Source: Eudoraea sp. (GTDB taxonomy: Bacteria; Bacteroidota; Bacteroidia; Flavobacteriales; Flavobacteriaceae). From it: 7,370 bases of DNA. The DNA lies in assembly GCA_024642325.1 (NCBI GenBank), contig JAHEBI010000113.1:1-7370 (forward strand), in the 5' to 3' direction. Below the pieces are notes generated by a model that saw nothing but the letters and a program-made list of their open reading frames with translations, did no database searches and was not told the origin of the DNA. Made by a program: the position numbers and the translations under genes. Shown piece by piece: positions 1 through 5,932 of this stretch (positions are counted from its first letter, which is position 1; each line of letters begins with the position of its first letter).

Positions 1-135
1 CTGATGATCAAGATCTTCCAGAATAAAAAGCTAATCGAAACTGAAGAGCCGCAGGCTGCCGCCATCCCCAATGCAGTAATGGGCAATGATAGCTTGATTA
101 AATTTTACCCCAAAACAAATGTCCCTAAAATGTGA
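1..135 (+). CDS. 3' end of an unrecognised protein gene (partial)
   Basis: Frame 1 is open from the left edge to a TGA at 133-135 and gives 44 C-terminal residues, beginning LMIKIFQNKKLIETEE and ending in KFYPKTNVPKM. The piece is mixed polar and hydrophobic, with a lysine-rich stretch, an alanine-containing turn and a basic tail. It shows no membrane segment and no motif I can assign. I do not recognise the family. It is called coding because the frame stays open to the edge and its stop lies shortly before a strong hairpin terminator, in a convergent arrangement with the aldolase gene. The 5' part lies outside the window, so length and function cannot be judged. Confidence 0.55.
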   Translation: MMIKIFQNKKLIETEEPQAAAIPNAVMGNDSLIKFYPKTNVPKM

Positions 136-166
136 GACTTCTTTTTTTAGGAATATTTCGTGAAAT

Positions 167-212
167 ACCATAAAAAAAACACCCCTTTTATTCGGAGTGT
201 TTTTTCTATGGT
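167..212. terminator. Long inverted repeat, probable bidirectional terminator
   Basis: A near-perfect inverted repeat fills most of the gap between two convergent genes. The inner stem pairs 174-185 with 194-205 (12 bp around the 8-nt loop 186-193). After one mismatch (173/206) the outer arm ACCATA at 167-172 pairs with TATGGT at 207-212. The stem starts with an A run and ends with a T run, so each strand carries a U tract after the GC core. The one imperfect inner pair (183/196) is C-A on the plus transcript but a G-U wobble on the minus transcript, so the hairpin should be slightly more stable for the aldolase message. Confidence 0.8.
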
Positions 213-255
213 GATTATAAATTAATTTAAATAAAAAGCTATAAAATATTAAAAA

Positions 256-1308
256 TCAAGCAATTGTAATTTTATCATCTAAATATACATCTTGAATGGC
301 ATTTAAAAGTTCAACGCCCTCAGCCATAGGTTTTTGAAATGCTTTTCGTCCTGAGATTAACCCCATACCACCTGCGCGTTTGTTAATAACGGCAGTTTTT
401 ACGGCCTGGGCTAAGTCATTATCTCCTGAAGATCCTCCCGAGTTAATTAAGCCGGCTCTTCCCATAAGACAATTCATTACCTGGTATCGCGTAAGATCTA
501 TGGGATGATCTGTAGTTAATTCTGAATACACTTTCTCGTGTGTTTTGGCAAAATTTATCGCTTTAAAACCTCCGTTATTTTCTGCCTGCTTCTGTTTTAC
601 TATATCTGCCTGAATGGTAGAAGCTAAATGATTGGCCTGTCCGGTTACATCAGCAGATACATGATAATCTATTCCATCTTTCTTAAATGCAGGATTTCGA
701 AGGTATGCCCATAAGACCGTTACCATCCCTAGTTCATGAGCATATTCAAAAGCTTCAGTAACCTCCTGTATTTGTCTGGTACTCTCTTCTGAACCGTAAT
801 ATATTGTTGCCCCGACAGCCACACACCCCATCTCAAAAGCCTGATTCACACTGGCAAACATTATCTGATCAAACTTATTGGGATACGTCAGCAATTCATT
901 ATGGTTCAATTTGAGGAGAAATGGAATCTTGTGTGCATATTTTCTTGACACAGAACCAAGGACACCCAAAGTAGATGCAACTGCGTTACAACCGCCTTCT
1001 ATGGCAAGTTCAACAATCTTACCGGGATCGAAATATATGGGATTTGGCGCAAATGATGCGCCTGCTGTATGCTCAATCCCCTGATCGACCGGTAGAATGG
1101 ACACGTATCCCGTACCGCCCATACGTCCGTTATTAAAAAGGGTCTGCATATTGCGAAGTACGACAGGGTTTCTGTCTGAAGAAATCATTACGCGATCCAC
1201 AAAGTCAGGACCGGGTAAATGTAACTGTTCTTTTTTTACCGTTTTACACTTGTGATCTAACAGGTAAGTGGCTTCTTTGCCTAAAATTTTCTCTATATTA
1301 AATGACAT
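256..1308 (-). CDS. fbaB: Class I fructose-bisphosphate aldolase, DhnA/FbaB type
   Basis: Cytoplasmic enzyme of glycolysis and gluconeogenesis that reversibly cleaves fructose-1,6-bisphosphate to dihydroxyacetone phosphate and glyceraldehyde-3-phosphate through a Schiff base, without a metal. From the ATG at 1306-1308 the protein is 350 aa, the same length as Escherichia coli FbaB, and resembles it throughout: LPGPDFVDRVM (31-41), ILPVDQGIEHTAGASF (71-86), LLKLNHNE (131-138), GATIYYGSEES (166-176), VLWAYLRN (198-205), DIVKQKQAENNGG (235-247) and GRAGLINSGG (283-292). Lys238 in DIVK aligns with the reported E. coli Schiff-base lysine. The C-terminal VYLDDKITIA also matches. The frame extends upstream to an ATG at 1356, but those 16 extra residues have no counterpart in FbaB and would begin upstream of the likely promoter, so the internal start is preferred. 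It is transcribed divergently from the phosphofructokinase gene and ends before a strong terminator. Confidence 0.96.
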   Translation of the reverse strand: MSFNIEKILGKEATYLLDHKCKTVKKEQLHLPGPDFVDRVMISSDRNPVVLRNMQTLFNNGRMGGTGYVSILPVDQGIEHTAGASFAPNPIYFDPGKIVELAIEGGCNAVASTLGVLGSVSRKYAHKIPFLLKLNHNELLTYPNKFDQIMFASVNQAFEMGCVAVGATIYYGSEESTRQIQEVTEAFEYAHELGMVTVLWAYLRNPAFKKDGIDYHVSADVTGQANHLASTIQADIVKQKQAENNGGFKAINFAKTHEKVYSELTTDHPIDLTRYQVMNCLMGRAGLINSGGSSGDNDLAQAVKTAVINKRAGGMGLISGRKAFQKPMAEGVELLNAIQDVYLDDKITIA

Positions 1309-1333
1309 AGTATGACTGTTTTTATTCCACTTA

Positions 1334-1368
1334 TAAAGATACGTCGATAAAGCCACTTAAAAGCTCAA
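1334..1368 (-). promoter_or_regulatory. Candidate promoter of the aldolase gene
   Basis: On the minus strand TATCTTTA (1341-1334) matches five of the six fixed positions of the Bacteroidota -7 element TAnnTTTG. A TTG (1368-1366) lies 24 nt upstream, somewhat longer than the usual spacing. The -7 element ends 25 nt before the preferred ATG at 1308, giving a short A-rich leader without a Shine-Dalgarno sequence. This is by inspection only. Confidence 0.35.
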
Positions 1369-1418
1369 TTTTAAAGGTTTTTTCGGAAAATCTTACTCGG
1401 TTTATCGTCATAATTTAG

Positions 1419-1426
1419 TACCTTAA
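1419..1426 (+). promoter_or_regulatory. Weak candidate -7 element for the first phosphofructokinase gene
   Basis: TACCTTAA, preceded by ATTTAG and followed by CG, resembles the Bacteroidota -7 element TAnnTTTG with two mismatches at its end. No TTG lies at the expected distance upstream. A second weak option is TTATTTTG at 1436-1443. The leader from here to the ATG at 1479 is A/T-rich and has no Shine-Dalgarno sequence. A promoter must lie in the divergent gap 1309-1478, but its exact position is uncertain. Confidence 0.28.
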
Positions 1427-1478
1427 CGTAGCTTTTTATTTTGTGGTTTTGAATTGAAAAATTAATAAAAAATATAGC

Positions 1479-2681
1479 ATGGCAAACATAAAAAAGATCA
1501 AAGGGACTATCGGTATTTTAACAGGTGGCGGAGACGTACCCGGACTTAACCCGGCAATCAGAGCTGTAACTTTCAGGGCAATTCGTGAGGGATATAGAGT
1601 GATTGGATTTAGAAGAGGATGGGGAGGATTAATAGACATTGTAAGAAACAGTAAACACGACAACCGCAATAACTTTACAGAACTCTCGCAGGTAGTGGTG
1701 AACAAAGCGGCAAGAACCGGCGGAACTTTCCTGCACACCTCACGGACAAGGGCTAGTCATGTGTCAAAGCTAATTATTCCCGAACATTTACGCGATACAT
1801 ATGACAAGGAGATCAATGATCTTACTCCTGAGGTTATCAAAAATCTCGATTGGTTGGGAGTAGACTATTTAATTGCCATTGGAGGAGATGATACACTGAG
1901 TTACGCAGTCCATCTTTTTAAACAGGGAGTTAAAGTTATGGCCATTCCAAAAACCATGGATAATGATGTGCCCGGAACGGATTATTGTATTGGTTTCAGC
2001 ACATGTGTTACCAGAACCATTAGTCTTACAAACAGTCTTCGGACGGCAGCAGGGTCACACGAACGCTTTCTTGTATTGGAAGTATTTGGACGTTATGCCG
2101 GGTTTACAGCTATGTTGCCTACCTTGGCAGGTGCAGCCAATAGATGCCTTATACCTGAAGTGCCGTTCAATATAGAGTTACTTACAGAGTTACTTACAGA
2201 GGACAGGAATAGAAATCCGAGTAATTATTCTATTGTCCTGATTTCCGAAGGAGCAACTTTTGAAGGCGGTGAAATGAAATTTGAAGGAATGGAAAAAGAT
2301 GCTTTTGGCCATGCTAAGTTGGGAGGTATTGGTGATGAGGTCTCTCTTGCGCTAAAAAAAACATCCCCAAAATATAATCATGGGAACATCGTAAATGTAA
2401 TTAATCAAAAACTGGGATACCTGGTGCGCTGTGGTGATCCCGATTTTATAGATTCTGTGGTACCCACAGCCTATGGAAATCTTGCACTCGATTTATTGCT
2501 TAAAGGAATTTATGGCCGTATGGTGGTATTAAAAAACGGACGCTATGATCATGTGCCTATAGAAGTTGTTACGGAAACTAAAAAGTTTGTCAATGTAGAT
2601 AAGTTCTATGATCGGGAAAAACTTCATCCATTTTATAAAAACTTTGAAATGCTGCCATTGTTTATAATGACCAATGATTAA
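1479..2681 (+). CDS. pfp: 6-phosphofructokinase, probably pyrophosphate-dependent
   Basis: Phosphofructokinase-family cytoplasmic enzyme converting fructose-6-phosphate to fructose-1,6-bisphosphate. At 400 aa it is longer than the roughly 320-aa E. coli PfkA; extra length includes a 100-130 insertion and a C-terminal tail. Visible family motifs are ILTGGGDVPGLNPAIR (13-28), GGDDTLS (135-141), PKTMDND (157-163, with probable catalytic base Asp161), GSHERF (192-197), VFGRYAG (202-208) and ISEGA (255-259). Two positions set the phosphoryl donor in this family: Asp138 and Lys158 stand where ATP enzymes have glycine (E. coli Gly104 and Gly124). Asp plus Lys is the pyrophosphate-type signature, so the reaction is inferred to be PPi-linked and reversible. 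The usual LGxxQRGG segment reads LGYLVRCGD (312-320). The second allosteric arginine of PfkA is displaced and the KGKK effector segment is absent, suggesting no PfkA-type regulation. It is divergent from the aldolase gene and separated by 303 bp from a second phosphofructokinase gene. An ATP or mixed-donor enzyme is the alternative. Confidence 0.93.
   Translation: MANIKKIKGTIGILTGGGDVPGLNPAIRAVTFRAIREGYRVIGFRRGWGGLIDIVRNSKHDNRNNFTELSQVVVNKAARTGGTFLHTSRTRASHVSKLIIPEHLRDTYDKEINDLTPEVIKNLDWLGVDYLIAIGGDDTLSYAVHLFKQGVKVMAIPKTMDNDVPGTDYCIGFSTCVTRTISLTNSLRTAAGSHERFLVLEVFGRYAGFTAMLPTLAGAANRCLIPEVPFNIELLTELLTEDRNRNPSNYSIVLISEGATFEGGEMKFEGMEKDAFGHAKLGGIGDEVSLALKKTSPKYNHGNIVNVINQKLGYLVRCGDPDFIDSVVPTAYGNLALDLLLKGIYGRMVVLKNGRYDHVPIEVVTETKKFVNVDKFYDREKLHPFYKNFEMLPLFIMTND
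2174..2201 (+). repeat. In-frame 12-bp tandem repeat inside the first phosphofructokinase gene
   Basis: AGAGTTACTTAC occurs twice in direct succession (2174-2185 and 2186-2197), followed by four more matching bases. In frame this is GAG-TTA-CTT-ACA used twice, giving ELLTELLTED (residues 233-242) with identical codons. It lies in a surface-type helix between the LIPEVPF segment and the DRNRNP turn, away from the substrate-site motifs. Confidence 0.8.
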
Positions 2682-2724
2682 TAGCACCAGTTTTTTTTCA
2701 ATTGAAACGCTTGGATAAAAGTTT

Positions 2725-2757
2725 AGTTACCAGTTAGCTCATTGAACGTAACTTTTT
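2725..2757 (+). terminator. Weak terminator candidate after the first phosphofructokinase gene
   Basis: AGTTAC (2725-2730) can pair with GTAACT (2748-2753) around a 17-nt loop, followed by TTTT (2754-2757). The stem is short and GC-poor, so this is only a candidate. Its place, about 45 nt past the stop codon, fits a transcript end. Confidence 0.3.
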
Positions 2758-2928
2758 CAGGGCGATTTGTTATTTTATTCGAGAAAAACATTGGGTTCAA
2801 TTAAATGATCCAATTTTTTACAGATTTTGAAAGACTCAAGACTTCCGTAAATTGGGGTGTTTTGCGATAAAAATTAGAAATTTTCCAACTATAACGTTTT
2901 AGGAACAAGCCAGTGTTAAAATAAGGGT

Positions 2929-2967
2929 TTGTCAAATTCTTTTTCTCCTATAAGTTTAGTAATTTTG
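2929..2967 (+). promoter_or_regulatory. Promoter of the pfkA-gap unit
   Basis: TTG at 2929-2931 is followed after exactly 19 nt by TAAGTTTA (2951-2958), which fits the flavobacterial TTG-N19-TAnnTTTG layout with one mismatch. Two bases further, TAATTTTG (2960-2967) is a perfect TAnnTTTG but lies 28 nt from that TTG. Either -7 element would start transcription only about 10-25 nt before the ATG at 2985. The leader would then be very short, A/T-rich and without a Shine-Dalgarno sequence, as is common in this phylum. Confidence 0.6.
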
Positions 2968-2984
2968 CAGTTCGAAATTTTTAA

Positions 2985-3974
2985 ATGAATTCAGAAATCA
3001 AAAAAATTGCGGTCTTTACTTCGGGAGGTGATTCTCCGGGTATGAACGCAGCCATAAGATCAGTTGCCCGTACTTGTGCATATTTTAAGAAAGATTGCAT
3101 AGGCATCTACAGGGGATATGAAGGCATGATAGAGGGAGATTTTATCCCATTGAACGCCCGTAGTGTGAATAACATTATTAATAAGGGAGGAACCATGCTT
3201 AAATCTGCCCGATGCGACGAATTTAGAACGCAGGAGGGACGTAAAAAAGCTTATGATCAGTTAGTTTCCAACGACATCGATGCATTTGTGGTTATTGGTG
3301 GTGATGGTAGCTTCACAGGTGCCCTTGCTTTTTATGAAGAATACAAAATGCCTTTTATTGGTATTCCGGGGACTATTGATAATGATATTTTTGGAACAAA
3401 TTACACCCTTGGTTTTGATACCGCATTGAATACTGTTGTAGAGGCAATAGATAAGATCAGGGATACTGCCAGTTCGCATCACCGTCTTTTCTTTGTTGAA
3501 GTTATGGGAAGAGATGTAGGTCATATAGCCTTGAATTCGGGGGTAGGCGCAGGTGCAGAAGAGATACTTATTCCCGAAGAGAATTTGGGGCTGGATCGAC
3601 TTCTGGATTCTTTAAAACGAAGCAAGGCAAGGGGTAAATCTTCAAGTATTGTAGTTGTCGCCGAAGGGGATAGAACAACAGGAAAAAATGTTTATGAACT
3701 GAAAGAATATGTGGAGAAGAACCTTCCAATATACGATGTCCGGGTATGTGTTCTGGGTCATATGCAGCGTGGCGGGGCTCCGTCCTGCTTTGACAGGGTA
3801 CTGGCTAGTAGAATGGGAGTGAAGTCTGTTGAAGCCCTGCTGGAGGGTAAAACAAATCTTATGGCCGGTATTATTGACAATCAAATTACATTTACCCTGG
3901 TAAGTGAAGCCATAAAAGGAAAGTCAAAAATTGATAAGGAACTCATCAGGGTTTCTGATATCATGACTATATAG
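2985..3974 (+). CDS. pfkA: ATP-dependent 6-phosphofructokinase
   Basis: Cytoplasmic enzyme for the committed glycolytic step, fructose-6-phosphate plus ATP to fructose-1,6-bisphosphate. It is 329 aa, close to E. coli PfkA (320 aa), and colinear with it: FTSGGDSPGMNAAIR (11-25), GGDGSFTGA (105-113), PGTIDND (128-134, catalytic base Asp132), SSHHR (163-167), VMGRDVG (173-179) and LGHMQRGG (257-264). Gly108 and Gly129 occupy the two donor-determining positions, the ATP-type combination. Several PfkA effector-site residues are kept (Arg25, Arg29, Arg159, Lys218), but the Arg54 equivalent is Ala58 with an arginine next to it, so allosteric control by ADP or phosphoenolpyruvate is plausible but not certain. 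The gap to the GAPDH gene is only 22 bp, so the two are almost certainly cotranscribed from the promoter just upstream. Confidence 0.96.
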   Translation: MNSEIKKIAVFTSGGDSPGMNAAIRSVARTCAYFKKDCIGIYRGYEGMIEGDFIPLNARSVNNIINKGGTMLKSARCDEFRTQEGRKKAYDQLVSNDIDAFVVIGGDGSFTGALAFYEEYKMPFIGIPGTIDNDIFGTNYTLGFDTALNTVVEAIDKIRDTASSHHRLFFVEVMGRDVGHIALNSGVGAGAEEILIPEENLGLDRLLDSLKRSKARGKSSSIVVVAEGDRTTGKNVYELKEYVEKNLPIYDVRVCVLGHMQRGGAPSCFDRVLASRMGVKSVEALLEGKTNLMAGIIDNQITFTLVSEAIKGKSKIDKELIRVSDIMTI

Positions 3975-3996
3975 TTTTAATCTTAAACAATAAAAA

Positions 3997-4998
3997 ATGT
4001 CAACATTAAAAATTGGAATTAACGGATTTGGAAGAATTGGTAGACTTGTTTTCAGAGAATCTGTAAAACGAAATAATATAGAGGTCGTAGCCATCAACGA
4101 TTTGTTGGATGTGGAACACCTTGCCTATTTGTTGGAATATGATTCGGTACATGGCCGGTTCGACGGTACTGTTTCAGTAAAAGACGGCAATTTGATAGTT
4201 AATGGAAAAACCATCAGAATTACCGGGGAAAGGGATCCTAAAGTATTAAAATGGGATGAGGCAGGAGCAGAATATGTTGCCGAATGTACAGGGATATTTA
4301 CTACATTGGAAACTGCTCAATACCACATTGACGGAGGAGCCAAAAAAGTAGTTATTTCTGCACCATCAAAAGATGCGCCAATGTTTGTTATGGGGGTAAA
4401 TCACAAAGAACTGAAAGCTTCAGACAAAATAGTTTCTAATGCATCCTGTACCACCAATTGCCTGGCTCCCTTAGCCAAAGTGTTGAACGATAATTATGGA
4501 ATAGCCGAGGCCTTAATGACTACTGTACACGCCACTACGGCTACTCAGTTTACGGTTGATGGTCCGTCAAGAAAAGATTACAGAGGAGGCAGAAGTGCTT
4601 TGCTGAACATTATTCCTGCTTCAACAGGAGCTGCCAAAGCAGTAACTAAGGTTATACCTGCTTTGGAAGGAAAACTTACCGGGATGGCATTTAGGGTGCC
4701 AACGGCAGATGTTTCTGTTGTTGACTTAACAGTGCGTCTGGAAAAGGAAACTTCTTATGAAGAGATTAAAAAAGCTTTTAAAGCGGCTTCAGAAGGAGAA
4801 TTGAAAGGTATTTTAGGGTATACTGAAGAGGCAGTGGTTTCACAGGATTTTATTGGTGATGCACGAACCAGTATTTTTGATGCAGGAGCCGGAATTGAGC
4901 TGAATTCCCGATTTTTCAAAGTTATTTCCTGGTATGATAATGAGGCTGGTTATTCTAATAAACTCTTAGATCTGGCCCAATATATGTCTACATTGTAA
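3997..4998 (+). CDS. gap: Type I glyceraldehyde-3-phosphate dehydrogenase
   Basis: Cytoplasmic glycolytic enzyme that oxidises glyceraldehyde-3-phosphate to 1,3-bisphosphoglycerate with NAD and phosphate; it normally forms a homotetramer. The 333-aa length is typical. The N-terminal Rossmann motif INGFGRIGR (8-16) is followed by Asp35 in AIND, the residue that favours NAD over NADP. The active site SNASCTTNCLAP (147-158) gives the nucleophile Cys151, paired with His178 in TTVHATT. The S-loop TVDGPSRKDYRGGR (186-199) is of the E. coli GapA kind rather than the LP-containing Bacillus kind. The C-terminal SWYDNEAGYS (311-320) is canonical. The protein is complete and every expected catalytic residue is present. 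It follows pfkA by 22 bp and ends before a strong hairpin terminator, so it is probably the last gene of the main transcript. Confidence 0.98.
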   Translation: MSTLKIGINGFGRIGRLVFRESVKRNNIEVVAINDLLDVEHLAYLLEYDSVHGRFDGTVSVKDGNLIVNGKTIRITGERDPKVLKWDEAGAEYVAECTGIFTTLETAQYHIDGGAKKVVISAPSKDAPMFVMGVNHKELKASDKIVSNASCTTNCLAPLAKVLNDNYGIAEALMTTVHATTATQFTVDGPSRKDYRGGRSALLNIIPASTGAAKAVTKVIPALEGKLTGMAFRVPTADVSVVDLTVRLEKETSYEEIKKAFKAASEGELKGILGYTEEAVVSQDFIGDARTSIFDAGAGIELNSRFFKVISWYDNEAGYSNKLLDLAQYMSTL

Positions 4999-5017
4999 TT
5001 AATTGATTTTTATAAGT

Positions 5018-5068
5018 AAGAATCCTCAGAGAAAGCAAAACTTTTGCTTAATTTGAGGATTCTTTTTT
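5018..5068 (+). terminator. Strong intrinsic terminator after gap
   Basis: AAGAATCCTCA (5018-5028) pairs perfectly with TGAGGATTCTT (5054-5064), an 11-bp stem, and four more T residues follow (5065-5068). Inside the loop a second self-complementary segment (5033-5049, AAGCAAAA and TTTTGCTT around one C) can extend the hairpin. The next start codon is only 12 bp beyond the T tract, leaving no room for a complete promoter after it. The hairpin may therefore set the level of kinase expression by partial readthrough. Confidence 0.85.
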
Positions 5069-5080
5069 AATGCCTGAATT

Positions 5081-5932
5081 ATGATTTTAATTGTTGATAG
5101 CGGAGCTACAAAGTCGGATTGGATTGCCTTAGACGATAAAGGCAAAGAATTATTTATGACTCAGACTCTGGGTTTAAGCCCTGAAGTCCTGACAAGAGAA
5201 GTCATCGAAGACAGGCTGGCCAATAATTTTGAGCTGTCTAAAAACAAGGATAAAGTTACCAGTCTCTATTTCTATGGTGCCGGTTGCGGGACCGATAGGA
5301 TGAAAAATTTTCTAAAGGGTATATTTAAAACTTTTTTTCCCAATGCCAAGGCAGAGGTTAAGGAAGATACCTATGCGGCCATCTATTCAACAACAAAAAT
5401 TGGACATCAGGGTATTGTCTGTATTTTAGGTACGGGATCAAATTGCAGCTATTACGACGGTCATCAATTGTTTCAAAAGGTAATCTCTCTGGGGTACATC
5501 CCTATGGATGATGGAAGTGGGAATTTCTTTGGCAGGAAATTAATCCGGGATTACTATTTTCATAAAATGCCTCAGGCACTGGGAATTAAATTTGATAAGG
5601 AATATGATCTTGATCCCGATGTTATCAAAGAAAACCTTTACAAACAGCCCAATCCGAATACCTACCTGGCCACATTTGCCAGATTTCTTATTGAGAATAA
5701 GGATCATCCTTATTGCAAGGGTGTTATAGACAAAGGCCTTCAGCAATTTGTAAATAATTACATCATGCAGTTTGAATTGGCTACCAAGGTGCCCATTCAT
5801 TTTGTGGGGAGTATTGCATATTTCCTTAAAGAGGAATTAATAGCAGTACTTGAAAGAAATGACCTGATAGTTGGGGTAATCCGGCAAAGGCCAATTGAAG
5901 GCCTGGTTGAATTCCACAAGGATACTATCTGA
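5081..5932 (+). CDS. BadF/BadG/BcrA/BcrD-family kinase, probably N-acetylglucosamine or related sugar kinase
   Basis: A 283-aa ASKHA-fold (actin/hexokinase/Hsp70-like) protein, likely cytoplasmic, that probably transfers the gamma-phosphate of ATP to a sugar. The phosphate-1 loop DSGATKSDW (6-14) lies at the very N terminus, which supports the ATG at 5081. Next come YGAGCG (65-70), EDTYAA (95-100) with Asp96 as probable catalytic base, the phosphate-2 loop ILGTGSNCSYYDG (115-127), a GYIPMDDGSGNFFG segment (138-151) that helps form the substrate and nucleotide site, and a late adenosine-type motif FVGSIAYFLKEE (241-252). The small size and these motifs fit the N-acetylglucosamine kinase-like (including MurK-like) branch rather than the 2-hydroxyacyl-CoA dehydratase activators, because no cysteine pair for an iron-sulfur cluster is obvious. 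The neighbouring glycolytic genes fit a role in feeding a sugar phosphate to the fructose-6-phosphate pool. The exact substrate is inferred, not seen. Its stop overlaps the convergent ridA by 8 bp. Confidence 0.85.
   Translation: MILIVDSGATKSDWIALDDKGKELFMTQTLGLSPEVLTREVIEDRLANNFELSKNKDKVTSLYFYGAGCGTDRMKNFLKGIFKTFFPNAKAEVKEDTYAAIYSTTKIGHQGIVCILGTGSNCSYYDGHQLFQKVISLGYIPMDDGSGNFFGRKLIRDYYFHKMPQALGIKFDKEYDLDPDVIKENLYKQPNPNTYLATFARFLIENKDHPYCKGVIDKGLQQFVNNYIMQFELATKVPIHFVGSIAYFLKEELIAVLERNDLIVGVIRQRPIEGLVEFHKDTI

Larger units (their letters stand above)
2682..2984 (+). other. Non-coding gap between the two phosphofructokinase genes
   Basis: This 303-bp AT-rich stretch has no convincing reading frame on either strand. 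It holds a T8 run right after the upstream stop (2691-2698), a small palindrome TTCAATTGAA (2697-2706), a weak hairpin with a T tract (2725-2757), a short inverted repeat AAAATT-AGA-AATTTT (2870-2884) and, at the right end, the promoter of the downstream gene. The stretch 2760-2925 shows nothing else I can name. A small RNA cannot be excluded. Confidence 0.5.

Noticed and set aside
1309..1356. Longer aldolase reading frame starting at the ATG at 1356 (16 extra residues).
   Set aside because: The extra residues have no counterpart in FbaB, whose length (350 aa) equals that from the ATG at 1308, and the likely -7 element at 1334-1341 would lie inside the extension.
1436..1738. Minus-strand frame of 100 codons with hydrophobic segments, over the start of the first phosphofructokinase gene.
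   Set aside because: It is antisense to a strongly conserved enzyme coding region, its end runs into the promoter area, and the protein resembles no family. Treated as a shadow frame.
2870..2884. AAAATT-AGA-AATTTT inverted repeat as a terminator or operator.
   Set aside because: The stem is only A/T pairs with a 3-nt loop and no following T tract; such repeats are expected by chance in AT-rich spacers.
1479..3974. The two phosphofructokinase genes as a recent tandem duplication.
   Set aside because: The proteins differ in length (400 versus 329 aa), donor-site residues, effector-site residues and most of the sequence outside shared motifs.
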